64,000 nt of DNA, taken from NCBI GenBank assembly GCA_916613615.1, contig OU744730.1, forward strand, positions 20,501,406 to 20,565,405. Direction: 5' to 3'. The translations under genes were made by a program, and so were the position numbers. This DNA comes from Steromphala cineraria. Its lineage: Eukaryota > Mollusca > Gastropoda > Trochida > Trochidae. Under the pieces are notes generated by a model that saw only the letters and a list, made by a program, of their open reading frames with translations, had not been told where the DNA came from and made no database searches. Shown piece after piece: positions 1 to 15,300 of the stretch; within the stretch, counting starts at the first letter, position 1; each line of letters starts with the position of its first letter.

Positions 1-386
1 AAGTCGACAGAAGAACGAAGACGTCCAGCTGGCTCAATGACAGATTGATAAGTGGTGAGATTAGAGTTATCTGCCCCTGGTGTCATAGTGACGGCCAGGG
101 ATGGGGCTCTATACGAGGTGGTAGGACAAACGACAACACATTTTCCAAATGTTGTTTTTTGTATATTTTTTATTCAAAAATAGTCACAACCTGTCATAGT
201 AGCAAAAAAAAACAGATTTTTATGCAATAGTACCCCAAGGAGGATCCCTTCTGAAAAAGAATATTTATATAAATAAAGGCAAACCACACTTTAAAATCCA
301 ATTGTGCAAAGAGAATTGTTAATATGTCAATGTCAATATCAGAAGTATTTTATGAATGCTTCATAAGAATGTAACCACTTGTTCAC

Positions 387-3300
387 CTGAGGCAGTAGAT
401 ACCCAGCCACTTTGATTCCTCCCGGCGTACGTTCTAGGATCTGCCATACACGGTCATAGAAGTCTTTCGGGACTCGGTTCAGTGCGCCGTCTAGCTGTCG
501 CTTCTGGAATGGGGTTCTGTGGACAGGGTAATACAAACAACTTCAGATGGATTTGAGAACATCCTCATTGCTAGTTGAATCTGCTTAAGGTTTGACATGA
601 AGTGAACGTAATATCTAATAGGCCCATTAAAAGGCTTTTTATGAGACATTGAAATCACAGACAGAACAATGACAGAAAATATAGATTTTCAGAATTACAC
701 TTTTATTGTAAATAAATAATTTCAAGACAAGATATTTCTCGTTATGATCACTGGCTAATCTTATGCCTAATTGCACTTTGTCATGTTTTCAAAGTCAGCT
801 CCCTGACATACTGATCTCCTGGAGGTTACCGGTACTACTAGAAGGCACTGCAAACATACCATCAACTTTGATGGAATAGAGAGAGCTGTAAATTAGCCAG
901 TAAATTAGACTCACTGGCCATGGGTATTGGTATATATAATTCACTGCAATATTTTCATCAGGAGAGTACTAAGACTATTTGCAAAAGCACACCAGGTACC
1001 TGATGTCAGCCTCGACGGTGTTGCGAGTGAGGACAGTAAGCATCATCTCCTTCACCTGATGGGGTGACACTCCGTGGATATCAAACGTGCTGCCCATCTC
1101 CTGCTCCATCTCAACCTCCATCGCTCGCACAAACCATCTGCATGGAACGTGACATAGAATTAATGATAGTTCATATCTTTACTGGATTATATTTCGACTG
1201 AAGATGAGGCGGAGGGGTGGCTATAACAAATAAAATCGAATGTGCTGCCCATCTCAACCTCCATCGCTCGCACAAACCATCTGTTTAGAACGTGACACAA
1301 GTGAAATAGTTAATGTCTTTGGTGGTTCATCTCTACCATCAAGATTAGGTGGACAGGCAGTTATAACCAATGATATCAAACGTTCTGCCCATCTGCACCT
1401 CCATAGCTTGCACAAACCATCTGTATAGATCGTGAAAAAGAACTAGTGAAATAGTTCATATCTTTGGTGGTTTATCTCTCCTGAAGATGAGGTGGATAGG
1501 CAGCTATAACAAATGATATCGAACGTGCTGCCCATCGCATGCTCCATCTCCATCTCCTTCACTTGCACAAACCACCTGCATGGAATGTGACATAGAATTA
1601 GTGAAATAGTAAATATCTTTGATGTATTATATCTCTCCTGAAGATCAGGTGGGCGGGCAGCCATAAAAATGCTGTCTGATAATGCTTGCTCTACTTGGAC
1701 ATTGTGCTTACTATAGAAAACACCCATTTGTGGATTATTGAGAATCTTATTCATCAACAAATATATCAAAACAAGTAGATAAAAGTTAAAAATAGCAAAG
1801 GCTTGCTACTTTTATCAATATCGTTAATAATCTACTATCACAATAATAATATCTCCTCGGAGACTTGATCTTCCATAAGCTGAATCTCTACTGTTTTGAA
1901 TGATAAAAGTGGACATAGAGACAGAAATAAAGTAAAAGCCTACCCAATCCTGATCTTGAGTATTCCATCGAAGAGTTCAGGCGAGGTAGCGATGATCTTG
2001 CCGAGACAGAGAATAAGCTCTTGCTGCAGGACAGCCTGTCTGATGTCGTAGGGGAGACACTTGCTGTAGATGATGTTCTTGATCTCGTTAGGACTCACTG
2101 GCTTGTCCAGGACCTCTTCCTCGTGTCCAAACACTCCCACTGTGATCTGACAAAATATTCAATCTTTCATTCTAGTAAGTCTCTCAATATTTATATCACA
2201 ACCATTCTGTTTCTGACAGAGATCACTTAAGTAATTTCTCTAAATAGGGGAGCAACCCCTTGGCTTGAATTACAGAATTTTGATTTGTTGCAATTGAAGT
2301 TAAATGTTTCAACCTTACGATTGGGTTGAGTGGGTTCTTTCCTAAAATTATTTACTTGTGAGGTGTAAACATATTTCCTCAAAAATATCAGTCAATTATT
2401 TCACTAGTTAGTGTCAGCCCCTAGTTACAAATTCAGAACCCCTTGGTGCAAGGTGCATCCCCATAACATTTCAGGCAATAGTATGCAGTAGTTTTAGAGC
2501 AGAAGTTGAAAATGTGAAAAGTTTGGACGGCAACTGAACAGCACTAATTAACCAGCCAGATGTCCTACCTAGAGTTCTTCAGGCACTTGGGGCTGTGTCT
2601 GTATTTATTCAACGCTGCTAATGGCTGAAATATTGCCCAAGCAGCGTAAAACAACAACTCACTCACTGTATTTATTGTAAGTGCTGTCAACAAATTTCCT
2701 GTTAGAAACATGGCACCAACCTGTTTCCCTCTGACCAACACAGAAGTGACGGACGGTGCAAGACTGTCGACAAGCTTGCCAAGAAGAGCTGAACACAGCC
2801 TGACGACGGACCAGTGTTTGTGAGCGCCAGCCTTCTGTACCAGTCTCTCGAGGTGCTCGTCGACTGTGTGACCTTCGACCCTGTATAACGGACCCTCTCG
2901 CTCGTACAGGATCTCTAGGATCTGACTCTGTATCATCAGACCGCTCACGGTCCGCAGCAAGGAGCACAGATCGTACGTGGATCGAGACTGGAACTCCTGT
3001 GGATAGAAAGAAAAGATCATGAACTATAACCTATGAGGGCAGTTATATTAGGGTTCATATTTTCCATACGATACGATTTTCAATCTGCCATCACATGTTA
3101 AACAATGTTTTGACATCAAAGACAGCCTGTGACCTAACATGCCATGTGCGCTGGCGACAGCGAGTACGTCTGTATTTGGAAGCAGATTTTAAGCCTTTTA
3201 CAACTTCTGTAATAAACAGAATGAGATAATTGTGCCAATGACATACTATGTTTAAGACGTGATAGCCAAAATGTGAGTTTCACCTGAGCGAGAACTACAT

Positions 3301-6300
3301 GCCAAATTGTATTGAACTGTTATCTTAAGCGATAAGAGTCAAACATTAGTATCAAGACATTGTAGGACTCTTATCAGAAAATACCCAATGTACCAGAATA
3401 CAAAATAGTAGGAGGGTTTTATTGTTGTTATTGTATTCTTAATTGAAGATACTGCTTTTTTAACATTTACAATTACAATTTTCAGGGGAACGTGGACTCC
3501 AACTGGAAACACAATGAAAAAGTATTTTACTTGAAATGAGCAACATAAGTGATTGACTGATTATGAGTGAGTCAATTAACATATGAAGTTATGAACTGAT
3601 AATATATTGTGGTTTGTGGTTTTAAAACAGAAATGTACAGAACATCAATGCCTTTAACTTCAAACCTACAAATATCCTTACCTTCTTATTGATGTGACCA
3701 TCTTCCACAATATCAATTAGGTTTGGCAGATCAGTAAGACTCTTGAAGTCAGACCCGACAGATTTCTCTTCAAATGGCATAAAGATTCCTGGGTCTATGT
3801 CGGTATGAAGGAAATCTAGATGCTCTATACATGCTGATGATATGAAAGACTGCAAGAGAAATGTACATCTTCTGTAAATTCATTTCAAATGGTGTGATAC
3901 AAGTTTGGCTTTTCTTTTACTAGCAATCAATTTGACTGATCACATAATCAAAACTGTACCAAAGTGCCAAAATCTGATTTCACAAGATCATAATTTGACT
4001 AAAAGTTTTTTTTAAAGGATTTTCAGAAATAATTCATTGGAAAGATTTAGGAGGGAAACACTCTACATTACTCAATATAGAACAAACAAAGCTCATTAAA
4101 TGATATAGACTTATAGTAAATAAGAAGGTAATCAATATCAGGAAGGTTAGCTAGTAAGTATGTTGAATCCAGAGTGATCTCTCACTATCAAATTGACCAC
4201 AATTATTAACAAACCTGGAGTCGGCCCAAACTGACACGAATTCCATCAACATTTCCTTTTTTGAATTGTGCTAGCAGGTCAAGGAACTCCCCAAAGTTGT
4301 GTCCCCTGAAATAGAACTCTTCATTATGAGAAGTTACAAAAACAGATATCTTCACATTTGGAACATTTCTTTGTTTTATTATGATTGCTGCAATAAAGTT
4401 TGACAATTAAACATCTATAAAGTTGTAACATTAAATGATTATTTTTATTGTACTTTCACATCCATTTTCATATACTGTTTACTTAACATGCAAGAATATG
4501 GACACCTTCGATGTAAACATAAATTTTATCCCGTTTATCTTTAGTTTCTACATCATCATTTTGACGAATATTAAAAGAGCATGCTACACATGTCAGCTCC
4601 TTATACCAGAGTAAAGCCTGACAAACATCAGAATGGAAAGGCAGATAGTCATCAACAATATTTTTTGTCTGGATAGCAAATAAATGAAAGCAAGGCAACA
4701 GTAATGAACATAATTTACTATTTCTAATGTGACAATTTTATTGACTAATTTCTAAAAATATTTTCAAAGTTGTAAGCAAATATCATTAGGCAGCTGTACT
4801 AGTTTTACATGTAATGATTTGCGAACATATCTTAAAGATAATAATGTATTCATATTTCAAATACAGGAATAAAAATCTTAATCATGATTTTTATCTCAAG
4901 TCGTTTTTTTTTATCTATTCAAACCCTACAAACAAACCCTTATACAGAAATGAAGTACAGCATTTATACAGAAGCAGGTATGGGAAATAAGAATTTAACT
5001 TTATCAATATATATACACAACAGTTGCATGACAGGAAACTGAGGTAAGCTTACAATATATTTTCATATTTGGCTTTTATTGTGCCATAAACACAGCTCTA
5101 TTGAGTGGTTATTACCATAGAAATATGAAATTTTATCACAGCTCTTCATGACTTATGCAAAGTCTGGGAGAATTTTACAGAGGTTATTTGAGCTGACTAA
5201 ACTTAAGCAACCCATGTGAAAGATTTTTTTTAAATTTAAAAGCAGAGAAGGCTGAGGATACAGCAAAATGTCTGGAAGCAACTCTGTGGAACATTGACTA
5301 CAAAAAGCTTTTATAATAGGAGATTAACTTCCAACAAACATTCATGATTAATTTCTGTAGTTTGTAAATATCATTTGATTAATCATTTCACAAACAAAAC
5401 AAACATTTTCAATACTAAATATGATGTCAACAAGAAATGGAAATAAATAGAATTTCATTTTTGAACGGTTAATAATAAGTTTTTAAAGTCTACACCAAAA
5501 TCAATGTGCAACTTTAAGCAATGGAATTTGTCATGCGTAGTAATCTTTGACTGACCTGTTTAGCTTACTAGCAAAGAAAATAGATATAAAAGTATCATCA
5601 TATTGATAGTAGCAAGTCTTATATGATATTTTGACAAATATTCTAGCTTAGACTAAGACAGATGATAGGCAATATAGTACCATTGAAAATGTTACTTCTA
5701 AGGGATAGAGAGATGCCAGTAGGAGAGCAAAATTTCTAAACGAAGGTTATATTAAACAGGATTAGTAAATAGTTGAGAAAGAATAGGGAAAAATTTACAT
5801 TTAACTCAAATTTCTATCTTTTAACCCTGACAATAACAGAAACAATACATGTGATAACTAATGTGGTTACTACAACCTGCTCAACCCTGAAAAATGGGAG
5901 GTGGTCTTTTGTTCGAGGGTGGTCATATACCCGCAAGGATACGGTCTAATACTGAGGAATGTGTCACATATTTGAATGTCAGTTTGATCTACATGGCAAC
6001 TGCCCTAAAACTACTCGGACTAGTGTAGGGGCTTCATTTATACACATGCATTGATGAAGCTGCAGTGGCGGATTTTGTAATCATTAAAGTGGGGGAGGAT
6101 GGTAGAATTGGGGTTGACCTGAAAGGTTGTCCTTTCGGGTGCTTTTTGGAAAAAAATCAGAAGGGCGAGTTGTACCCCCTGACCCTGACCTTCTGGTTTT
6201 GCCACTGAACAGGATGAGTTTTCTAACTGAGGGAGTAACAGAAGAGATAACGGCTTCTCACCTAATGGAGTTTTCTCGTATCACCATACACCAGGTGGGT

Positions 6301-9300
6301 CGTCCGGACAGCTTCCATCTTCTGGACAGGAAGGCCAGGTCGTTCTGTTACATGTATCAGTCATTATGTTTCCTAGCAGAAGTCCATCAGTCAAAATAAA
6401 CCTTTTTTAAAAATTGTGAATTAAATAATTGTGAAGAAAAACAATTTCTATGGATTAATAGTTTCCTTATTCAGAGATATGCATCCATAGATATTGTATT
6501 TCATCATACCAACTTCAATCTGACTCATCTGAGAAGTCACTGTTATTGATATATTTGCTGAACTAAAACTGATGCTGCTGACTTGATGTGTAACAGTGTG
6601 GCTAGTTGATTGGGATTTAAAATTGTTTATCAAGGAAAGATCATGGTACTAAATGAAGAAAGGTTCTTTGCACCAAACTGAACACCTAAATTTAGGACAC
6701 CAAGATCAGAGTTACATGATAACAGACATCCATTCATCAAATAGCTTGACAGTCTGTACAAATCTGGCTAGCGGCAATTTCTTTGCACCAAAAATAAACT
6801 TTACATTTTGGACACCAAGATCAGAGTTACATGGTAAGAAAACAGACATCCATTCATCAAAAAGCCTGACAGGCTGTACAAGTTAAGGTTCACCTTGCAA
6901 TCATCCATGACTAGAGAGATGTCCTGTGCCAAGTAGAAGTCTGATAGCTCGAACAACAGCGGGTAGCACAGGATCGTCTTGCTGCATGCTCGGTAGATCT
7001 GCAACACATGCATAATATATACAAATGTCTGGAGATGTTGTTTCTCGTGGAAATCAATGAATATGATGTAAAATCTGGTGAGCATGAAAAAAGAAATACC
7101 TGTACGTAACTTTGAATTTTGCGACATTTCCAAGCTAGTAAACGACCATAGTTACAAGTAAGAATTGACTGTCCCCTACCTTGGATGTACTCAGCACGCC
7201 GAAGGGTCTGGAGGGCCGTCCAGTGAGTCCTAGTTTCTTGTTGATGCCCAGATGCTCGTAGGCCTTGGTGAGCTCCTTGGGTGACCAGATCTGGATGGGT
7301 TCTATCTGGTGTGGGGTCTGAGTTTGAATCCCGTAGGTGGCGAGCAGCTGTTGTAGTCTACTGCTCTCTGCTATTAGCACGATCTGGATGATCAGGTCTG
7401 GGGGAGTTCCCTGAAGAACAATCAATCAGATGAATAGTTTTCCTGTAATTGGTCGGACAAATTTGGATATTGGAAAACTCATTAAGTTAAATTATTAAGA
7501 CTGGAGTGAGTGATGCATCGACAGTGAAGTGATGACAGACCTGGAACTTGGAGTAGCGTGTACTGAACTTGGGTCTCTCTAGGGCAGGCAGGTAGCGACG
7601 GATCGGGTCTAGCTCATTCACACTCAGCAGACCATCAGCTGGGAGAGAAACGATTCATTAATACTGCACTGCAATCAGCCTCCCAATACAATATTCAGTA
7701 AATAAGTATATTCAACACAAGCCATTCTTTTGGTATAGGGTCAGAGGCAGAAAGACAAACAATAACTTTAATGGATTTGGTAGATTCTTAACAAGATTAA
7801 AAACCCCTTTGAAACCCAAAACATAACTGAATCCTCGACTGAAGATACAACTCACTGAGCAGCTGAGCGATGAGGTAGACGGACTGTCCCCACATGAAGA
7901 TGCCGCCACTGGAGCCCTCTGGACTGGGTAGTCTCATCTGACTCCCCGGGTTGCTCTTCTCCAGCTCTATCTTGTCTGCAGGCACGTAGTAGTACCTTGG
8001 GATCAGCAGACCTGTAGGCATTCATATCAACATTATTTGGTGGTACAGTAGAACACTGATATAGAGAACTCAGACAAATTTTCAAATCCCGTCCCTATAT
8101 AATATCATTAAAATTATATGTGTATAGCGAACATCGGATATAGCGACCTAAATTCTTTAGTCCCTTGGAGTTCGTTATATCCGTGTTCTACTGTAGTTCT
8201 TAATTTTAGAATGTGAGGAGAGGAAACTTCCTGATGAATCAAGTTTGTATTCCGGTAAAATCAATATTTTCAGACGGTACAGGATAGCATTATATCAGAC
8301 TGCATATGAATTTCAAATCTAGGGTTTAAGAAACTGTCAAAGAGTCAATGGATATCAGTCTTCTATCAGGTAACTCTTAAACTTAAGAAATGGACATTGT
8401 CTTACCATCAGGACTTTCAACCAACAGAGGCTTCAACAGTGCTAGATACTTCTCAGCTCCTTTCTTGTCCCCGTGAAATATACCTGCATGAGATGATTTA
8501 AGGTTTTTAAAAGCCACGACAATGAAAAAAATAAAAATGATCATACAAAGATAATCATAGTGGATGCATTCGTAATACAATATCTTGGTGTAAAGGCTGC
8601 CAAAGTAAGTCAAAGAAATTTATACTTTATACTCATACTTTTGTCCTATGTAAAGTGTTATAAATTCGCAAACGACATATTTTATAAACAGTTGACATTA
8701 GAAAAATAAAGGAATTGCTTCCTATGATTACATATTGTTTGACAAACAAGCTACATTATGTAATAATAATAATAATAGTTGATTTATAAAGCGCATTATC
8801 CATGCTTAATGCATGCTCACTATGTAAATGTATCACTTTACTCACTGCTTTCAAGCCACAAAGTTGAAATTGTTAATAATGTTGATGAATTTCAAATCTG
8901 GCTAATGTTAAGCCAGCACTACCATCTGATTTTGTACAATGTTGTAAAATCTCTCACAGAGACTGAAACACTTACAGTCAATTATGATGAAAAGATAGAA
9001 GATTGGCCATTCACATTCAATACCATCAAAGTTCTGAAACACAAAGATGCAAACACTAATGAAGAATCAGGTGCCAGATATTTATTTTATTTATTGTCAA
9101 GCTTACTATCAAGAGAAACAAACACAATGCTCTTGTCCTTATTAGTTCTGCTGACGTAAATTGGTCACTTGGTAAAATAAAAGTGTTATGAAATAATTAA
9201 AAGGATTAAATCAAGATGTATCAGTCACAATTTAGGCTTTACAATTCATTTTATATTTGTCCTAATTTTCAAATACATATTCTACAAACATAGAAACACA

Positions 9301-12300
9301 ATTTGACAAAGGGGTCGACGCTTATCCACAGGTTAAATTTGAGGGAAATGATTACTTATAAAACATAGGGATCCAATAGAAAATAGTAGCGGGTACGAAT
9401 AATGCGGTTAAACATTGGAGAAAGGGAAAGCTGAGAGTGGGGTGTAACTGCCAAAACCAATTAAATACAAGAACGAAAACTGTGGTTAAAAGAGGTGTTA
9501 ATGTTACGTTTATACAAACATAGAAATATAGAAATGTTGACATTTTATTGACATAACCTTAATCTCTGCTGGTCTGTAATACTTCCTATTCTTGTCTTCC
9601 AGAACTGTTTTGTATCCATCTCGGAGGAATCTCTTGATACCGTAGTTACCTAATAGCTTGCGTGTCACCTTACTGACAGTGTTACGTTTTGTTGGCTGTT
9701 CATGTATGGCAAAGGCTGGCCAACATACTGTGGGTAAAAGGGAAGCATCTGTGTTCTGAAATGGCAAGAAACCCAGATTAATTCCATTTAAATCAAATTG
9801 ATATTTTTTGTCATATACACATCATTAGTATCATATTTCAATATTTGGTTTTGCAGAGTGTTTTTGCTAATGATTATTTTTCAATGAATTTTCATAGATG
9901 ATAATGACTTATTTGTGTTTTCACTTTCTTCTCCTGCCCACAATAGTTAATCTTATACATAACAGAAGACCTTATTACTTAACTTTTTTATATACCTTTA
10001 CATCTTTCTTCAAGTAACTGTAAGGATGACTCTCAATGACCTGATAAACAAACAAAAAAACAAAAACATTTTAATCATTCATCCTTTTTCAATCACCTTT
10101 GAGTTTGATTCTCTGGGGAGGATAGTTTCAAAGATGGTTCTGTTGCGGTTGTGTGCGTCTATATCCACATAGATGACGGACCACGCCGCCCCCTGTTCTC
10201 CGTACAGATTACTGCCATTTACAGCCTCTAGAGCTGCCTTTGCCATCCCGATTGAACTGAAATATTAAGTATATAACATATTTTACGGTCTCTCATAGCT
10301 AGAATGTTTTGGTGGATTTTTCAAATCACATTCACTTTATCTTAATTTGAAATATAAACCTTTAAATGGTAGTTTTGAATTTTTCATCATATAGGTAGGA
10401 TGCAAAAGAGGTGAGACTAAAATACTGCAAACAGCCTCAGGTCTCAATATCTGATAGTTCTAAAGGTGAAACACAGTGTTTATACAATAGCAATTTGGTG
10501 TCAAAGACTTACAATGTGAAACACGACAACCTCACATTCAAGGTTTACACCAAAACCTTCACTATTTAGCATAAAACTTATGACCCCAACCTGGCATGTA
10601 TCTCTGTTGAGCCGTTGTTGTACTTGCTGCCCCTCTCCCACATCCCGAAGTCCGGTGTTCGGTACGCTCGCTCTACGTAGAAGACTAGATTCTGTACAAA
10701 GTTCACCTCGTCTGTCGTGAATATCAACTGAAATACAAATATGAACATTGTAAATATTGTTTCATTCTGTCATTCTAAACTGAATACCATTAAAAAAATA
10801 ATAATTGGAGGTAGTTCATACGACTGTATATGAAAATTTGAAAAACAAAAACAAATTGGAGGTGGTTCATTCGACCATATTTGAAAATTAAAAAATACAA
10901 TTTTGTTTTTAGAAAAGAGCAGCAAAAGGTGTAACATTCCTTTTGACATCATATTGTTTGAGCCATTATAGGCAACTTTTACAGCATCATCATTTCAGAG
11001 TTCAAAGTTCACTTTTTGACAAGCTTGGCTACGGATTAATAGGCCAAAAAGACAACTGACAATTATCAACTCAGTGCTCCAGATAATTTTTTGACCTATT
11101 GAGTATTTACTCCCTGTTTTGAAAACAATTGAGTAAACTTGATTTTGAGAGAGTACTGAGTAAGATTGTACTCCTCAGATTCCTGGCAATTGGGTATTTT
11201 TGTTTAAAAATTAGATTGTACACTCACAATTCTGCATGATTGGGTTATTTTCTACCACAAACATCACAACTCATTTTCAGTTCAGTTTCATTGAGCAGTA
11301 ACCACGGAAATTTCTTTTTCCATTCACCAAATGTTTTCTGTGTGACTTTGTCACCCGTATGCCGCCGCTTGAGTTTTTCAGGACATACATTCTCAATAAT
11401 GTCAGAAAGAATCTCCCTACAAATACTAGCTGAATTACTTTCTCTTTCTGGCCTTTTGAATGCCTGGAAATATCCATCAAGCTTATTCTTTTGATCTTGT
11501 TTCGTTGATTTACGACCACAGCCTGACAGTGCCATGTTTAAACATGTGGCGACCAAGCTCCTAACACGGTTCCAGTAAAACAACTAAAATTAATGAGGAG
11601 GCATCGCTTATACAAACAAGCACTACTGTAGAGTTTTATGAGCTCTTTACTCATCCATATACCCCGCAACTTACAACAACAGATAGGCATCGGTTTACGT
11701 GTCAAACACAGATGTAGAGCTTTGATATCCATTCGTGACAAATTTATGCGTCAGTAAGCAAGATTTTACAAACTATTGCGTACAGTACGCATGGTATTTT
11801 GATTCTTTTGGGTTTTAAGGAAAATGTCTGCGTATCTGTACTCTCAGTTTTCTTATCAATTACGTTTTCAACGATTTTAGTGCGTAAAATACGCAGATAC
11901 GCAGCTTATCTGGAGCACTGTCAACTTTTGAAAGATTTTGAATAAATTATGATTTCTAATTTCGTACCTGCCAGCCTGAGGAAATCATCTGCACCAGGTA
12001 GATCAGATATAACGCAACAGCATCAATCTGAAACATATGACATGAATGGAATAAGCCAGAATCACTTGGGATGTAGCCAATCAAATCATTTTCTCGTTGA
12101 AATTTTATCGAGAAGGTGGCGAGAAAATGATTTGATTGGCCACATCCCAAGTTGGGCTGAGCAAGCGAATCTAGCTACTGAGCCCAGGGTACAGATTAGT
12201 GGAGTTAGCATAATGTTCATACCCTGAGACAAGATGTCTAGCAGTAGATAGTTCAGACTGTATTTCACATTGTCATCCAAACCCCATCATAATGATTTTA

Positions 12301-15300
12301 AATCATCAAATAAGGGGTCATTTTGACTACAAACAATTGAACTAATGACATCACAATGTCATAAGGTCGTGAACATAATAAATCATGACACTTTCACACG
12401 GGCAGATAAATGCAAATATCGAAATTGCGACAACTTGCAACACTTCTTATATTCTTCAGCTTTTAGAAATTCTAATCAACACATATTGAAACATTGGATA
12501 TTAGAAGAAACCTGGGGGTAGTTGCATGATACAACCTTAACACTAAGATTAACCTAAGTACCATTCTTTAATATTTTACTGATTCAAGGTCACTTTTGTG
12601 TTTCGTGCAACGAGATATAAATTGTTGTGCCCTGGGAAAGAGACACTACATAAATTGAGTACCTGTAGATGTTCGTGCTCACTTTCGCCATACACTGGAT
12701 CTCCTGTGTCGATGTCAAATGTGGAGTGGAGGGCAGACATTGGCGACTGGTTCGCTTTGAACTTCTCTACCTGAAATATTCAACAGAAATTTATTATTCT
12801 TCCCTAACTTCTCATTTCAAAGATTTTGATATCACAGTTGTGGGTACAAGGGGGAGGTTTAAATCCCCATTTTTTGTTTTACATATTCATTAACTCTTAA
12901 ATGCAAAAAGGCTCTTGGTGAACCCTCCCCTCTGAAATTATGATAACAAAATAAAGAAATGTGGAAAATCTGATACAAATTCTTTTAACTATGACAACCT
13001 TGAGATACCAAAGCAAGTAGTTTTCAAGTTATGATCCAGAAAGGTTTTTAGATGTACAGCAAACATGGGAAAGGCTATACATGTATCCCTGTCTACAACT
13101 ATTTTTAGTCAATAATCACACTGCTACTATCAAGGATTGCATATTTATCATCACTGGACCTTATATTTGGGTCTAAATTGCTTTTTATTAAACAAATTTT
13201 AAGTAAAAGAAGGTTTTACTCTACCTTCTCGAAGGTTTTACTCTACCTTCTCAAAGGTATTACTCTACCTTCTAAAAGGTTTTACTCTACCTTCTCAAAG
13301 GTTTTACTCTACCTTCTCGGCCTGTCTGATCCAACAGAAGAGAATACCACGCATACACTTGACAGCGATCTGACCAAGCTCATGTGTCTTGCCTTGATCA
13401 TCGTCTATTCGTCTGTAAAAAGAGGGCCAATTTATTTGTATGAAGACGAATTTCCCTTATAAACTAGATTAGCGTTTGCGGGACACCGCAAAAGCAGAGC
13501 AGCCCCGAAACTTGGGGTTTCGCCTTACCCTGTTCCGCCTTCTACAAGTCTCAGCATATTGGGCATTTTCTTGTGACCTTGACTTTTGACACTCAAGGTC
13601 ACGCAATCAATGAATACATTTCATTGAATATAACATAAATGTAATGAATTAAAGTGTTAAAAGTTATAATAATCCATTTTCTCAATATATGTTGACCTTG
13701 CTGTGACCTTGACCTTTGACCTTGAAAGTGACCATGTCATTGTAATTCCCCAGAAATGTAAACACTTATACATGACCATAAGTTCTTAATGGGATTGAGT
13801 TATATCCAAATTAGTTGCACATTGCAATAACACAAATCTCATGACCTTGACCATTGACCTTCAAGGTTACATAATCAACGAACACTTTTCATTGAGTATG
13901 ACAATCATCTATTGATTAAAAGTGTTCATAGTTAAAAGAAAGCATTTTCGCAAAATCATGCTAAAGTATTGACCTTGCTGTGACCTTGACCTTGGACAGA
14001 CTGTAGCAAAAACCTTTCCAAAAATGTGTACTCTTCCAAGGATGATACATACCAAGTTAGAGCTTCATAGCACAAAAACTTTTCAATTTATCGCGTTTAC
14101 AAGGAATTTGTTAGTGATTTTATAGCTCGTGACCTTGACCTTTGACTTTGAAAGTGAACATAGCATTGTAATTCCCCAGAGGTGTAGACACTTATACAGG
14201 TTCATGAGTTCTGAAAAGCTTAATGGGAAAAGGTTATATCCAAATTAGTTGCACATTGCAATAACACAAATCTCATGACCTTGACCTTTGACCTTCAAGG
14301 TTACACAATCAATGAACACTTTTTATTGAGTATAACAATCATCTATTGATTTCAAGTGTTCATAGTTAAAATAAAGCATTTTCGCAAAACCATGCTAGAG
14401 TAGTGACCTTGCTGTGACCTTGACCTTGGACAGATTGTAGCGAAAACCTTTTCAAATTTATTTACTCTTCCAAGGATGATACATATCAAGTTAGAGCTTC
14501 ATAGCACAAAAACTTTTCCAAGTTATCGCGTTTACAAGGAATTTTTTAGTGATTTTATAGCTCGTGACCTTGACCTTTGACCTTGAAAGTAAAGATGTCA
14601 AAATCGTTCCCCCGAGGTATAAGCAGTAACTTATGAATACAAGTTCTGGAAAGCTTAGTAGAAAAAAGTTATAGCCATTGGTATGAGTGCGGCGGACGCG
14701 GCGGCGGCGGAAACTTCACAAACACTGATAGCAGCTAGGGGCTGCTAATTACTGCCGGGAAAAACAAAAGAAGGATTGTTGTTAACAATGAACATGACAC
14801 AATGCAAAGTTTGTGGCTGGTGGGGTAATCTACCCGATATGGACCCAATTTATTATATGGAGTACGGTAGTTAACACAAACAGTTGAGCTAAACAGTTTC
14901 AAACCAGAACATACATAACATTGCTTCCCAGCAACTGAGATCAAAGTTGCATAACATATGCTGAAAGATTTCCCTTATCAACAGCAGTCCATATGTGCAC
15001 ATAAGACACAACATTTGTGAAGGGAAATGCATTTGAGATACAAAAACCACCACAGCAAGATGAAAATATATCAGTGATTGGGAAAGACATGGGCCATGGG
15101 CCATTTTGCACATTGGATGAAAGAATGGCCCATTAAAATTTTGAAGTTTATTATTGATATAATGTGCAATGGCCCATTTGAAACTCAGAAAATTGACAAA
15201 AACCCTGAAAATGGCCCATTATCAAAGATGTCTTTCCCTATCCCTGATATATCAAGCCAATTTTCAACTAATCTTTCAGTAAATTTTACCTTCAAGGTAA

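Noticed and set aside
8779..9159. 126-residue plus-strand ORF
   Set aside because: It is the antisense shadow of PHKB exon 10 and its flanks; composition is not coding.
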